Position numbers and translations under genes: made by a program
From: Prevotella sp.
Lineage (GTDB): Bacteria; Bacteroidota; Bacteroidia; Bacteroidales; Bacteroidaceae
Assembly (NCBI GenBank): GCA_017443345.1
Contig: JAFSNR010000025.1
Coordinates: 27,127 to 91,126, forward strand
DNA: 64,000 bases
Direction of reading: 5' to 3'
The notes under the pieces: model-generated
The model's input: the letters and a program-made list of their open reading frames with translations, nothing else
The model's database searches: none
What the model was told of the DNA's origin: nothing
In this document: positions 33,963 through 42,125 of the stretch, piece by piece
How positions within the stretch are numbered: position 1 is the first letter of the stretch
How the letters are laid out: every line of letters starts with the position of its first letter

Positions 33963-34763
33963 ATGGATTGGATACAAGCACTGATTCTTGGAATCGTACA
34001 GGGACTGACGGAGTATCTGCCTGTCAGCTCGAGTGGCCACCTGACCATTATCTCCACGTTCTTCGGTATCGATGGAGCTGATAACCTGGAGTTTACGGTG
34101 GCTGTGCATGTGGCTACGGTACTGTCGACGCTAGTCATCCTATGGCGCGAGATTGACTGGATCCTGAAGGGTCTGTTTAAGTTTGAGATGAATGACGAGA
34201 CGAAGTATGCCCTGAACATCATCGTGTCGATGATTCCTGTAGGCATCGTGGGTCTGTTCTTTAAGGATAAGGTGGAGGAAGCTTTTGGCTCTGGTCTGCT
34301 CATCGTAGGCGTGATGCTTCTGGTGACAGCTGTGTTGCTGACATTCTCCTACTTTGCCAAACCCCGTCAGAAGGAGCACATCTCCTTGTGGGATGCCTTC
34401 GTCATCGGTGTTGCTCAGGCGTGTGCCGTCCTGCCAGGTCTGTCGCGTTCAGGTTCAACCATCGCAACAGGTCTGATGCTTGGCGACAAGAAAGAGAAAC
34501 TCGCTCAGTTCTCCTTCCTGATGGTGATCCCCCCGATTTTGGGTGAGGCACTGCTCGACGTGCTGAAGGCCCTGAAGGGTGAGGAGGCTTTTGGTGGCAG
34601 TATCGATGCGTTTCCACTGGCAGTTGGCTTCCTGGCTGCATTCTTGTCGGGCTGTTTTGCCTGCAAGCTTATGATCAACATTGTGAAGAAGGGTAAGTTG
34701 ATATACTTTGGCCTCTACTGTGCAATCATAGGTGTTGCCATTCTGGCCTTCCAGCTGATATGA
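33963..34763 (+). CDS. uppP: undecaprenyl-diphosphate phosphatase
   Basis: The protein has 266 residues with about eight spans. [16 protein letters not shown] and [14 protein letters not shown] are the two catalytic motifs of the BacA/UppP family, which recycles the lipid carrier for peptidoglycan and other glycans by removing a phosphate from undecaprenyl diphosphate. It starts 4 nt after DUF3098 and overlaps truB by 4 nt. Confidence 0.95.
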   Translation: MDWIQALILGIVQGLTEYLPVSSSGHLTIISTFFGIDGADNLEFTVAVHVATVLSTLVILWREIDWILKGLFKFEMNDETKYALNIIVSMIPVGIVGLFFKDKVEEAFGSGLLIVGVMLLVTAVLLTFSYFAKPRQKEHISLWDAFVIGVAQACAVLPGLSRSGSTIATGLMLGDKKEKLAQFSFLMVIPPILGEALLDVLKALKGEEAFGGSIDAFPLAVGFLAAFLSGCFACKLMINIVKKGKLIYFGLYCAIIGVAILAFQLI

Positions 34764-35461
34764 TGGATTTCCAGGCAGGGGCATATATCTATATCAATAA
34801 GCCTTACCGCATGTCGAGTTTCGGCGCATTGGCACATATCCGCTATCTGCTGTCGAAGCGTCTGCATGTGAAGCGGGTGAAGATGGGGCATGCAGGAACA
34901 CTCGATCCCCTTGCCACTGGTGTGCTGATCCTGTGTACGGGGAAGGCTACCAAGCAGATCGAACAGCTGCAGCTACACGATAAGGAGTATACTGCAACCC
35001 TGCAGTTGGGAGCCACGACAGCGAGCTATGATAAAGAGCACACGGTGGATTATACCTATCCTACGAAGCATATCACCCGTGAGCTGATCGAGAAGACGTT
35101 GCCCCGTTTTGTGGGCGATGTGATGCAGGTGCCCCCAGCTTATTCGGCTTGTATGGTGGCTGGCGATCGCGCCTACGAACTGGCAAGAAAAGGAGCCGAC
35201 GTGAACCTGGCAGCCAAGCCGGTGCATATCGACGAGATTGAATTGACGCACTTCGATGCCGAAAAGATGCAGATGTCGATCCGTGTGGTATGTGGCAAGG
35301 GCACGTATATCCGCTCGTTGGCCCGTGATATCGGTGATGCACTGGGCACTGGCGCTTTCCTGACGGCGCTCTGCCGAACGAGAGTAGGTCATGTGCGTCT
35401 GGAGGACTGTCTGACGTTTGACGAGTTCCCAGCGTGGATGGAAGATCAGATGAAAGAGTAA
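34760..35461 (+). CDS. truB: tRNA pseudouridine-55 synthase
   Basis: The protein has 233 residues. [25 protein letters not shown] holds the catalytic Asp, followed by the [18 protein letters not shown] and [20 protein letters not shown] motifs. It makes pseudouridine 55 in the T loop of tRNAs. It is slightly shorter than E. coli TruB and lacks a C-terminal PUA domain. The start overlaps uppP by 4 nt (ATGA). Confidence 0.93.
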   Translation: MMDFQAGAYIYINKPYRMSSFGALAHIRYLLSKRLHVKRVKMGHAGTLDPLATGVLILCTGKATKQIEQLQLHDKEYTATLQLGATTASYDKEHTVDYTYPTKHITRELIEKTLPRFVGDVMQVPPAYSACMVAGDRAYELARKGADVNLAAKPVHIDEIELTHFDAEKMQMSIRVVCGKGTYIRSLARDIGDALGTGAFLTALCRTRVGHVRLEDCLTFDEFPAWMEDQMKE

Positions 35462-35490
35462 TTGATAGTAAGAACGTAAAAAGAGATATA

Positions 35491-36609
35491 ATGAAGTTAT
35501 CACAGTTTGATTTTAAACTACCTGGGGGGCAGGTTGCCCTTGAGCCTCCATACCATCGCGACGAGTGTCGTCTGATGGTTCTTCACCGTAAGAGCGGGCG
35601 TATTGAGATGACCAAGAAAGACGAGGAAGGCAATGACCTGAAGGACGAGGAAGGCAATCCCGTCTATCTGGATTTTCGTAATATTCTCGACTATTTCGAC
35701 GAGGACGATACCTTTATCTTCAATGACACGAAGGTGTTCCCTGCCCGTTTGTACGGCACCAAGGAGAAGACCGATGCCAAGATTGAGGTCTTCCTGTTGA
35801 GGGAGCTGAATCCCGACCTTCGTCTTTGGGATGTACTTGTCGAGCCAGCCCGTAAGATCCGTATCGGCAATAAACTCTTCTTTGAGGAGGATGGTCCGAT
35901 GGTAGCCGAGGTGATCGACAACACCACCAGTCGTGGACGTACGTTACGCTTCCTCTACGACTGTCCTCATGATGAGTTCAAACAAGAGCTTTTCGCACTC
36001 GGTGAGGCTCCATTGCCACGCTATATCGTCGACAATCGCCCTGCCACACCTGAGGATATGGTCAACTTCCAGACCATTTATGCCAAGAACGAGGGTGCGG
36101 TGACAGCCCCTGCAACGGGTCTGCATTTCAGCCGTGAGCTGATGAAGCGCATGGAGATCCGTGGTATTAACTTCGCCTTCATCACGCTGCACTGTGGACT
36201 TGGAAACTTCGATCCCATCGAGGTGGAAGATCTGACGAAGCACAAGATGTCATCCGAGCAGATGTTTGTCGACAAGGAAGCCTGTGAGCTGGTGAACAAG
36301 ACCAAGCGCGAGGGCCATCGTGTGTGCTGCGTAGGCGTAAGTACGGCACGTGCCACAGAGTCGGCTGTAGGAACAGACGGCATGCTGAAGGAGTTTGAGG
36401 GATGGACCAACAAGTTCATCTTCCCTCCATACGAGTTCGGATTGAGCAACGCCTTGGTCTCTAACTTCTATCACCCGGAGTCGACGATGATGATGACTCA
36501 GTGCTCATTCGGCGGCTACGACCTGGTTTACGAAGGCTATACAAAGGCCGTGAAGAACGGTTATAAGTTCGGCTGCTACGGTGATGCCATGCTGATACTC
36601 GACGATTGA
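35491..36609 (+). CDS. queA: S-adenosylmethionine:tRNA ribosyltransferase-isomerase
   Basis: The protein has 372 residues. It starts MKLSQFDFKLPGGQVALEPPYHRDECRLMVL, a Bacteroidetes version of the LPxxxIA..P start, and continues with DTKVFPARLYGTK, NEGAVTAPATGLHFS, HCGLGNFDPI and GTDGMLKEFEGWTNKFIFPPY. It moves the ribosyl part of SAM to preQ1 in tRNA for queuosine. The ATG at 35491 gives the conserved start, 29 nt after truB. The stop overlaps folK by one base. Confidence 0.95.
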   Translation: MKLSQFDFKLPGGQVALEPPYHRDECRLMVLHRKSGRIEMTKKDEEGNDLKDEEGNPVYLDFRNILDYFDEDDTFIFNDTKVFPARLYGTKEKTDAKIEVFLLRELNPDLRLWDVLVEPARKIRIGNKLFFEEDGPMVAEVIDNTTSRGRTLRFLYDCPHDEFKQELFALGEAPLPRYIVDNRPATPEDMVNFQTIYAKNEGAVTAPATGLHFSRELMKRMEIRGINFAFITLHCGLGNFDPIEVEDLTKHKMSSEQMFVDKEACELVNKTKREGHRVCCVGVSTARATESAVGTDGMLKEFEGWTNKFIFPPYEFGLSNALVSNFYHPESTMMMTQCSFGGYDLVYEGYTKAVKNGYKFGCYGDAMLILDD

Positions 36610-37016
36610 TGCATCAGGTATATCTGGGATTGGGGAGCAACATCGGCGACCGCCAGCAGTGCATAGCCGATGCCATCCGTCTCATCAGTGAGCGGGTGGG
36701 AGCAGTCCTCCGCCAGTCGTCAATGATAGAGACCGAGCCCTGGGGATTTAAGTCGAAGCACAAGTTCCTCAACGGCGTCATTCTCTGCGAGACAGACAAG
36801 AGTCCCCGTGAGGTGCTGACGCTGACCCAGCAAATTGAACGCGACTTGGGTCGCACCAGAAAAACTTGCTCCTCGAGATATCACGATCGCCCCATCGACA
36901 TCGATATCCTGCTTTATGACGATCTCACCATCGATGAACCTGACTTGAGAATACCCCATCCGCTGATGCACGAACGCGACTTTGTGATGATCCCCCTGAA
37001 CGAAATAAGAAACTAA
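36609..37016 (+). CDS. folK: hydroxymethyldihydropterin pyrophosphokinase
   Basis: The protein has 135 residues. YLGLGSNIGDRQQCIADAI, SSMIETEPWG and RTRKTCSSRYHDRPIDIDILLYDD are the HPPK motifs for pterin, ATP and magnesium binding. The enzyme pyrophosphorylates 6-hydroxymethyl-dihydropterin for folate. TGATG joins it to queA; the ATG at 36609 is used rather than the TTG at 36606. Confidence 0.94.
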   Translation: MHQVYLGLGSNIGDRQQCIADAIRLISERVGAVLRQSSMIETEPWGFKSKHKFLNGVILCETDKSPREVLTLTQQIERDLGRTRKTCSSRYHDRPIDIDILLYDDLTIDEPDLRIPHPLMHERDFVMIPLNEIRN

Positions 37017-37029
37017 TCATACTGAGACA

Positions 37030-38526
37030 ATGAAAAAATCGATTTTACTGTTATTGAGCCTCTGCTCATTCCTTGGTGCAAGTGCCCAGCAAACGTCTGG
37101 CGACTGCATGAAATGCGACAATCCTTACAAGAAGTACACGCAGGACCTGCCTTTCAGAATGCCTGAGGTGAAGGCCCCTGTCATCCCTGATACGAAAGTA
37201 TCTATCCTGGATTTCGGAGGTGATGCCACTGGTGTCACACTCTGCACCGAAGCCTTTGCTAAGGCCATCGACGCCCTCTCACAGAAAGGTGGAGGTCACC
37301 TGATCGTGCCTGCAGGCGTATGGCTCACGGGACCCATCGTCCTCAAGAGCAACATCGACCTGCATCTCGAGATGGGCGCTATCCTCCAGTTTGCTGCCGA
37401 TGAAAAGCTCTACCCGATCATCAAGACCTCCTTCGAGGGACTCGACACCCGTCGCTGCCAGTCACCCATCTCTGCCAACGGTGCTGAGAATATTTCCATT
37501 ACAGGTCGTGGAGCCATCGATGGTAACGGTCAGTACTGGCGCCCTGTCAAGAAGGCCAAGGTCAACGAAAACCATTGGAAACAGTTGTTGGCCGTTCCTG
37601 GCAGTGTCGTGATGCCTGGCAACTATTGGGCCCCATCAGCCAGCTATGCCAAGGGCCATGAAGGAGCTGACCTGAACGTTCCTACAGCGAAGACCGATGA
37701 GGAGTTCGAGGCCATTCATCGTTTCCTCCGCCCCGTCATGATCAGTCTTGTTGGCTGCAAGAATGTGTTGCTCAAGGGTGTGATCTTCCAGAACTCCCCC
37801 GCCTGGAACATCCATCCGCTGATGTGCGAGAATATCATTATCGATCAGGTGCTTGCCCGTAATCCCTCGTATGCTCAGAATGGTGATGCCCTCGACCTTG
37901 AGTCATGTAAGAACGCCTTGATTGTCAACTCTCGCTTCGATGCTGGCGACGATGGCATCTGTATCAAGAGCGGTAAGGATGCCGATGGCCGTCGTCGTGG
38001 TGTTCCCTGCGAGAATGTAGTGGTCGATGGCTGTACGGTGTTCGCTGGCCATGGCGGTTTCGTGGTAGGTTCTGAGATGAGTGGAGGCGTGAAGAATTTC
38101 AAGGTGCAGAATTGTCAGTTCCTTGGTACCGATGTAGGTCTGCGTTTCAAGTCTACCCGTGGTCGTGGTGGTATCGTCGAGAACATCTTCATCGACAATA
38201 TCTCGATGATGGACATCAAGACAGATGCCATTACCTTCAATATGTACTATGGCGGCAAGTCAGTGGCTGAGATGCTGGCTGATGGCGACACCCCCGACAA
38301 TACGACGAAGATGCCTGTAGACGAGACCACACCCATCTTCCGCAATATCAATATTCAGAACGTGAATTGCAGCGGTGCAGGCCGTGCCATGGAGTTCAAT
38401 GGCCTCCCCGAGATGCCCATGGATAATATCAGCCTGAAGAATATCACCATCCGCGCAAATCAGGATGCCGTCTTCACCAACTGCCAGAACGTCAAACAAG
38501 AGAATGTGAAGATTATTCTTCCATAA
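37030..38526 (+). CDS. GH28 polygalacturonase/rhamnogalacturonase-type enzyme, exported
   Basis: The protein has 498 residues with a signal peptide (ending LGASAQ). It is a right-handed beta-helix with the GH28 motifs NGDALDLESC, GDDGICIKSG (paired Asp), GHGGFVVGSEM (His) and RFKSTRGRGG (Arg-x-Lys). The spacing and EMSGG loop fit exo-acting enzymes. It would release galacturonic acid from pectin. It is a natural partner of the uronate genes at 56.6-60.5 kb, though 18 kb away. It follows folK after 13 nt and ends at a terminator. Confidence 0.92.
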   Translation: MKKSILLLLSLCSFLGASAQQTSGDCMKCDNPYKKYTQDLPFRMPEVKAPVIPDTKVSILDFGGDATGVTLCTEAFAKAIDALSQKGGGHLIVPAGVWLTGPIVLKSNIDLHLEMGAILQFAADEKLYPIIKTSFEGLDTRRCQSPISANGAENISITGRGAIDGNGQYWRPVKKAKVNENHWKQLLAVPGSVVMPGNYWAPSASYAKGHEGADLNVPTAKTDEEFEAIHRFLRPVMISLVGCKNVLLKGVIFQNSPAWNIHPLMCENIIIDQVLARNPSYAQNGDALDLESCKNALIVNSRFDAGDDGICIKSGKDADGRRRGVPCENVVVDGCTVFAGHGGFVVGSEMSGGVKNFKVQNCQFLGTDVGLRFKSTRGRGGIVENIFIDNISMMDIKTDAITFNMYYGGKSVAEMLADGDTPDNTTKMPVDETTPIFRNINIQNVNCSGAGRAMEFNGLPEMPMDNISLKNITIRANQDAVFTNCQNVKQENVKIILP

Positions 38527-38540
38527 GTTAATAAATAGAA

Positions 38541-38572
38541 AGAGAGAGGCACCCGATTGGATGCCTCTCTCT
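38541..38572. terminator. terminator between GH28 and smalltalk genes
   Basis: A perfect 11-bp stem AGAGAGAGGCA (38541-38551) / TGCCTCTCTCT (38562-38572) with a 10-nt loop lies between convergent genes. Confidence 0.75.
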
Positions 38573-38573
38573 C

Positions 38574-38678
38574 TTAGTGAAGACCCATGCATGAGGTCGT
38601 GCCGAGGGCGGTAAGTACTGCTGAGATAATCGAGGCGAGTATCTGCAGCGACCACTTAAGCGTTTCCTTCTTCGTCAT
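38574..38678 (-). CDS. smalltalk-type small membrane protein
   Basis: A 34-residue protein: a Lys-rich start MTKKETLKW, then one hydrophobic helix LQILASIISAVLTALGTTSC. This matches the Bacteroidales smalltalk proteins, which I recall as tiny genes beside HU-like proteins, amidases and primase genes. The function is unknown; a phage- or element-derived role is possible. It lies downstream of the HU-like gene on the same strand with only an octamer array between them. Confidence 0.75.
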   Translation of the reverse strand: MTKKETLKWSLQILASIISAVLTALGTTSCMGLH

Positions 38679-38704
38679 AGTTCACCTCCTTTTCTAAATT
38701 CAGA

Positions 38705-38744
38705 ATTCTTCAATTCTTCAATTTTTCAATTCTTCAATTCTTCA
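38705..38744. repeat. octamer array (5 x ATTCTTCA) between smalltalk and HU-like genes
   Basis: ATTCTTCA, ATTCTTCA, ATTTTTCA, ATTCTTCA, ATTCTTCA, ending 1 bp before the HU-like stop codon. Confidence 0.8.
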
Positions 38745-38745
38745 T

Positions 38746-39531
38746 TTAGTTCCCGAGGTCGAAGCCACCGCTTTCGCCGCTCTTAGTGAACGTCTTAGAC
38801 GCTACCTCAGAAGTCTCACCGTCGAGGATGGCAATGGCCTTGATGGTCGTGGTTGCGCTCAGAGTGATGGCCTCGCTGTAGAGGGTGCTCTCTGCGTTAG
38901 GATCGCTTCCGTCAGTGGTGTAACGAACCTCTGCGCCCTGAGGACCTTGGATGGTCACCTGAGTGGAGTCAGTGAACAGAGAAGTTCCTGAGATCTCTGG
39001 TGCCATTACGTTCTCGGTCTCTGAGCCCGTCGAAGAGCCGCTACCGCTGTTCTCGTTCTCATTCTCGTTCTCCTCGTTGTCCTCCACCTCACCGCTGGTT
39101 GAGGTCACACGCTTCACCTCGTTGCCGTTGCGGTCGTAGCAGGTGATCATAATGCTGGTAGCAGCCAGCTCGTCCTTCAGGTCAACCGATGGGGTGAAGA
39201 TGATGCGGCGGCTCTTGATCAGTCCGGTCTTCACGTCCTCGACCTTCTCTACCGACTTCGAACGCAGTCCGAATCGCATCGAACCCAGTCCAGGCAGAGC
39301 CACGGCGTGGCCTTCCGTTGCCCAGGCCTTGATCACCTCGCCAGCTGCATCCCAGCAGGCCTTCATCACTCCCTGGCTCACGCCGCTGCGCAGGGCAGCC
39401 TCACGGATTACCTTCGACTGACTCAGCGTGGAGTACATCTCCGGCTTCATCATGTAGCGGTAAACGCCAGGATCATTCTCGTCTTTTGTAAACTTCAGCA
39501 GTCTCTCTACTGCTTTAACTTTAAGTGCCAT
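38746..39531 (-). CDS. HU-related DNA-binding protein with chitobiase-like C-terminal domain
   Basis: The protein has 261 residues. Residues 1-130 match the Bacteroidota HU-related family (ALKVKAVERLLKF, VSQGVMKACWDAAGEVIKAWATEGHAVALPGLGSMRFGLRSKSVE). An acidic Glu/Asn/Ser linker (about 150-170) leads to a domain like CHB_HEX_C (FTDSTQVTIQGPQGAEVRYTTDGSDPNAEST). There is no signal peptide, so a domain otherwise known from secreted chitinases is joined to a cytoplasmic DNA-binding domain. The leader is about 165 nt. Confidence 0.85.
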   Translation of the reverse strand: MALKVKAVERLLKFTKDENDPGVYRYMMKPEMYSTLSQSKVIREAALRSGVSQGVMKACWDAAGEVIKAWATEGHAVALPGLGSMRFGLRSKSVEKVEDVKTGLIKSRRIIFTPSVDLKDELAATSIMITCYDRNGNEVKRVTSTSGEVEDNEENENENENSGSGSSTGSETENVMAPEISGTSLFTDSTQVTIQGPQGAEVRYTTDGSDPNAESTLYSEAITLSATTTIKAIAILDGETSEVASKTFTKSGESGGFDLGN

Positions 39532-39703
39532 AAATAATTAAAAATTTTAAGGGTGTAAAAATTATTCCTATTCCTTAAAACCTTTTCCTTTGTCCTCTGT
39601 TTTGCGGTATGCCTATGAAAAACTTCCTCGTCGACTAAGAAAAATTTACTCTATAGTTATGCCGCAATTTTAGCTGCTTGATGTCGTTTTTGCAACTATG
39701 TTG

Positions 39704-39735
39704 CAAAGGTACGAATTTTTCTTGAAACTACCAAA
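39704..39735 (-). promoter_or_regulatory. promoter for the HU-like gene
   Basis: On the minus strand TTTG (39732-39735), a 20-bp spacer and TACCTTTG (39704-39711). The RNA would start near 39697, giving a leader of about 165 nt. The gap 39532-39843 holds this promoter, that leader and the divergent promoter. Confidence 0.7.
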
Positions 39736-39782
39736 TATTTCCCTAATTATTTTTCAAAAAACTGAAAAAGTTCCGAGCAAAA

Positions 39783-39814
39783 TTTGGTACTTTCACAGAA
39801 ATCCACTATCTTTG
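39783..39814 (+). promoter_or_regulatory. promoter for the PIN toxin-antitoxin pair
   Basis: TTTG at 39783-39786, a 20-bp spacer and TATCTTTG at 39807-39814; the ATG follows 29 bp later. Confidence 0.7.
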
Positions 39815-39843
39815 CCCACAAAATATAGGAAATTGGGATTATT

Positions 39844-40119
39844 ATGACAACAATAGAGTTAAGAACATCCATTGCAGCTGAACTCGATCAGATGAGTGTC
39901 GAGATGCTGGAAAGCGTGTCGCGCTACGTGAAGCGGCTGCGCCACCATCCCCGTCCAGCAAGACGAACTGAGCAGAGCCGCCATGCCGAGAGTGCCGATG
40001 CTATTGCATCAGGCCTTTCGCCCCGTGTGTTGCAGTTCCAGCGCGGTAACCCTTGGTATGCCACCGACGAGGAAGTTGACAAATTGCGTCAGGAATACTT
40101 AGCTGAGAAGTACAAATGA
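39844..40119 (+). CDS. antitoxin-like partner of a PIN toxin
   Basis: The protein has 91 residues: an N-terminal helix (IAAELDQMSVEMLESVSRYVKRL), a basic middle (RHHPRPARRTEQSRH) and an acidic tail (YATDEEVDKLRQEYLAEKYK). It overlaps the PIN gene by 4 nt and precedes it, which is why I call it an antitoxin; no ribbon-helix-helix or AbrB motif is clear. It is probably autoregulated by binding near 39783-39814, but no operator is obvious. Confidence 0.65.
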   Translation: MTTIELRTSIAAELDQMSVEMLESVSRYVKRLRHHPRPARRTEQSRHAESADAIASGLSPRVLQFQRGNPWYATDEEVDKLRQEYLAEKYK

Positions 40120-40427
40120 AGCGAGTATTCGTTGATGCCAACATCGTTATCGACCTGCTGTGCGAACGCTACCCTCGGTTCCCTAAGGTGCTGCGGATCT
40201 TCAGCATGGGCGACCTGGGACAAATAGAGTTGTTTTGTTCCTCGCTTTCGCTGGGCACTGCCAGTTACATCATGGAAACCCGCAAGCTGAGCACTCAGGA
40301 CATCTTCGACGGCATTTCCTTGCTCTGCAAGATGTGTACGCCTACCATCGTTGATGAGTCGGTGGTGAATAGTGCCCTCACTTCTGTATTAAGTGATCAT
40401 ATAGACATCAAAATAGGTAAGTATTAA
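40116..40427 (+). CDS. PIN-domain toxin, C-terminally truncated
   Basis: A 103-residue PIN protein. It starts KRVFVDANIVIDLL with the first catalytic Asp7, and has the later TASYIMETRKL helix. Full-length relatives are about 130-145 residues and end with a third acidic site (an FxDxEDA-like helix) and a strand with TRN. Here the sequence leaves the family at SVLSDHIDIKIGKY and stops. Without the third acidic residue it is probably inactive as a VapC-like RNase. The downstream bases show no remnant of the lost part. Confidence 0.7.
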   Translation: MKRVFVDANIVIDLLCERYPRFPKVLRIFSMGDLGQIELFCSSLSLGTASYIMETRKLSTQDIFDGISLLCKMCTPTIVDESVVNSALTSVLSDHIDIKIGKY

Positions 40428-40450
40428 CATAAAAATGATTATATAAACTT

Positions 40451-41113
40451 ATGATGAGAAAGATTGTAATTTTATTGCTAGTCATTTTTCCTTTCTTTGC
40501 TGCTTCTGCGCAAAAGATAAGTGTTACTTATGAGAATAGGATTGATTCCCTTTCAGACGTGACGAAACAGTACTTTATGATGCAAGGCATGCAGACTTTT
40601 CGCCTGAAACTCAAAGGGGATTTTAATGGAAAGCGTGCGAAAATAAAGAAGGTTACATGTGAAAAGGGCGTTTTTAAGGAACAAGAATTACTTGCAGACT
40701 ATCTGCATCTAATCATGACGGATAGTATTGAAACACTTGATTTTATGGCTCTACCTTATGGAAAGGACAGTATACGTATCGCCTGCTTCTACCCCATAAG
40801 CAACAATCAAAGACTGTTCCAAGATGTCTTACCCATCGACAATATGAAAATACTGATGGAGACATATGCAGCTGGTGCAGGTCCAAATACACCAATTATG
40901 GCATATTCGACAGGCATTCCTTTTGAGGGTGGCACTTGGTTCTGTGGATTACGTGACTCTGGTGTCGAGCCTCGTCTTTGGTATGAAAAATACGGGATAG
41001 ACGGATATGTTTTCTATGAGATTGCACTTGAAGAAGAAACCCCACCAGACGAAAACACTCCCATCTTCATAAAGGTTGCAAAAAAGGGTTCTTACGCTGC
41101 TCACGAACAATAG
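40451..41113 (+). CDS. exported protein of unknown function
   Basis: The protein has 220 residues with a signal peptide (MMRKIVILLLVIFPFFAASAQ). The mature part is mixed alpha/beta (KLKGDFNGKRAKIKKVTCEKGVF, SIRIACFYPISNNQRLFQDVLPIDNMKILMETYA). I recognise no family. Base composition is more AT-rich than the neighbouring housekeeping genes, consistent with acquired DNA. It starts 24 nt after the truncated PIN gene. Confidence 0.6.
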   Translation: MMRKIVILLLVIFPFFAASAQKISVTYENRIDSLSDVTKQYFMMQGMQTFRLKLKGDFNGKRAKIKKVTCEKGVFKEQELLADYLHLIMTDSIETLDFMALPYGKDSIRIACFYPISNNQRLFQDVLPIDNMKILMETYAAGAGPNTPIMAYSTGIPFEGGTWFCGLRDSGVEPRLWYEKYGIDGYVFYEIALEEETPPDENTPIFIKVAKKGSYAAHEQ

Positions 41114-41312
41114 GAAGATTATTTGAGAAAAACAACCGTTAGTCGTATATATCTGTTATTTTTTAGTATTTTTTGCCAATTTGGGGCTAAAGGCGTACGA
41201 TTTTAAACGAAAAATGTAAAAATTTTACCTAAGAAGATTCTTGGTTATAAGACGAACGATTACCTAAAATCTATTAATATATTCCTGCATCTATATACCC
41301 TAAACAGGTAAC

Positions 41313-41384
41313 TTTTGACTTCGTCGAAAACTCTCACACTCGGCAGTGTTCAAGCAAGCTTGACACTGCCCTCGTTTAATCGAG
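41313..41384 (+). repeat. bulged-hairpin repeat element, copy 1
   Basis: Conserved flank GTCGA...CTCACACTCGG, then a hairpin GGCAGTGT-T-CAAGC-AA-GCTTG-ACACTGCC (41342-41370) with an unpaired T at 41350, then CTCGTTTAATCG. The copy at 43911-44008 (opposite strand) has the same flanks, the same bulged T and AA loop, but different, compensating stem bases. Confidence 0.75.
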
Positions 41385-41408
41385 TTTTTCACTTTTTCAG
41401 TTTTTCAC
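41385..41408. repeat. octamer array (TTTTTCAC type)
   Basis: TTTTTCAC, TTTTTCAG, TTTTTCAC, then TTTTGAC; it directly follows the hairpin element. Confidence 0.65.
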
Positions 41409-41429
41409 TTTTGACATTTAGAAGAGCAG

Positions 41430-41585
41430 ATGATCCGCTATGCGTCCATTCTATTGGATATAGCTGATGGGACCAAGCAGGAATTTGACGAGCTGCTATT
41501 AGAGCAGCATTGCAGTGTCTGCTGGTTGCACTTCGCAGTAAGGTCGAAGGATAATCGGAGGCGGATTGCGTTTTTGAAGGCTTAA
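41430..41585 (+). CDS. possible 51-residue protein or gene fragment
   Basis: An ATG-started frame gives MIRYASILLDIADGTKQEFD and later CWLHFAVRSKDNRRRIAFLKA. The composition looks protein-like (acidic helix, then a basic one), but I recognise no family, and there is no promoter match. It could be a remnant of a longer gene. Apart from this frame and the two repeats, 41114-41587 shows nothing I can name. Confidence 0.3.
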   Translation: MIRYASILLDIADGTKQEFDELLLEQHCSVCWLHFAVRSKDNRRRIAFLKA

Positions 41586-41587
41586 AA

Positions 41588-41622
41588 AAATAACCCCCTC
41601 TTTCTTTCGGAGGGGGTTATTT
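41588..41622. terminator. terminator downstream of rpsO
   Basis: A perfect 13-bp stem AAATAACCCCCTC (41588-41600) / GAGGGGGTTATTT (41610-41622) with a 9-nt loop lies 6 bp beyond the rpsO stop. Confidence 0.85.
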
Positions 41623-41628
41623 GTTGAC

Positions 41629-41898
41629 TTACTTGCGAAGACCGAGGGCCTTTACGATAGCACGATAACGATTGATATCGGTGTTGTAGAGGTACTTCAG
41701 CAGCTTGCGGCGCTTACCTACGAGCATAGTCAGCGAACGAGCTGTGTTGTGGTCCTTGTGATTCTTCTTCAGGTGCTCAGTCAGGTGAGAGATACGGTAA
41801 GAGAAGAGGGCGATCTGTGCCTCTGCAGAACCGGTATCAGTGGCTGTCTTGCCGTACTGACCGAAGATTTCCTGCTTCTTAGCTTTGTCTAAATACAT
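41629..41898 (-). CDS. rpsO: 30S ribosomal protein S15
   Basis: The protein has 89 residues. GKTATDTGSAEAQIALFSYRISHLTEHLKKNHKDHNTARSL and LVGKRRKLLKYLYNTDINRYRAIVKALGLRK are the S15 signature; it binds 16S rRNA in the platform of the small subunit. It stands alone between a terminator and a -7 box at 42012-42019, with a leader of about 100 nt that could carry autoregulation, although I cannot define a structure. Confidence 0.97.
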   Translation of the reverse strand: MYLDKAKKQEIFGQYGKTATDTGSAEAQIALFSYRISHLTEHLKKNHKDHNTARSLTMLVGKRRKLLKYLYNTDINRYRAIVKALGLRK

Positions 41899-42011
41899 AA
41901 TTAAAATGTGATTAAAATGTTGTTTGCAAAGACATCTTTCAGACGCGTTTCAAGCCTAATCACAGACGAGTTTACGTCATCGGATGCTTCGGATTTTCCG
42001 AAATGCGGGTG

Positions 42012-42019
42012 CAAAGGTA
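42012..42019 (-). promoter_or_regulatory. -7 box for rpsO
   Basis: TACCTTTG on the minus strand; no clear -33 TTTG because a heptamer array occupies that region. Confidence 0.5.
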
Positions 42020-42025
42020 CAACAA

Positions 42026-42053
42026 AAAAGTGAAAAGTGAACAAGGAAAAGTG
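42026..42053. repeat. heptamer array (AAAAGTG type) between rpsO and typA promoters
   Basis: AAAAGTG, AAAAGTG, AACAAGG, AAAAGTG in tandem, lying where the rpsO -33 region would be. Confidence 0.7.
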
Positions 42054-42093
42054 AAAAATTTGCAGAAAATATGAAAAATAACGTTTTTTTTCG

Positions 42094-42101
42094 TACCTTT
42101 G
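42094..42101 (+). promoter_or_regulatory. -7 box for typA
   Basis: TACCTTTG. It places the RNA start near 42108 and the ATG at 42126 as first start codon. Confidence 0.6.
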
Positions 42102-42125
42102 CACCCGTTTTTAAGTAAAATAGGT

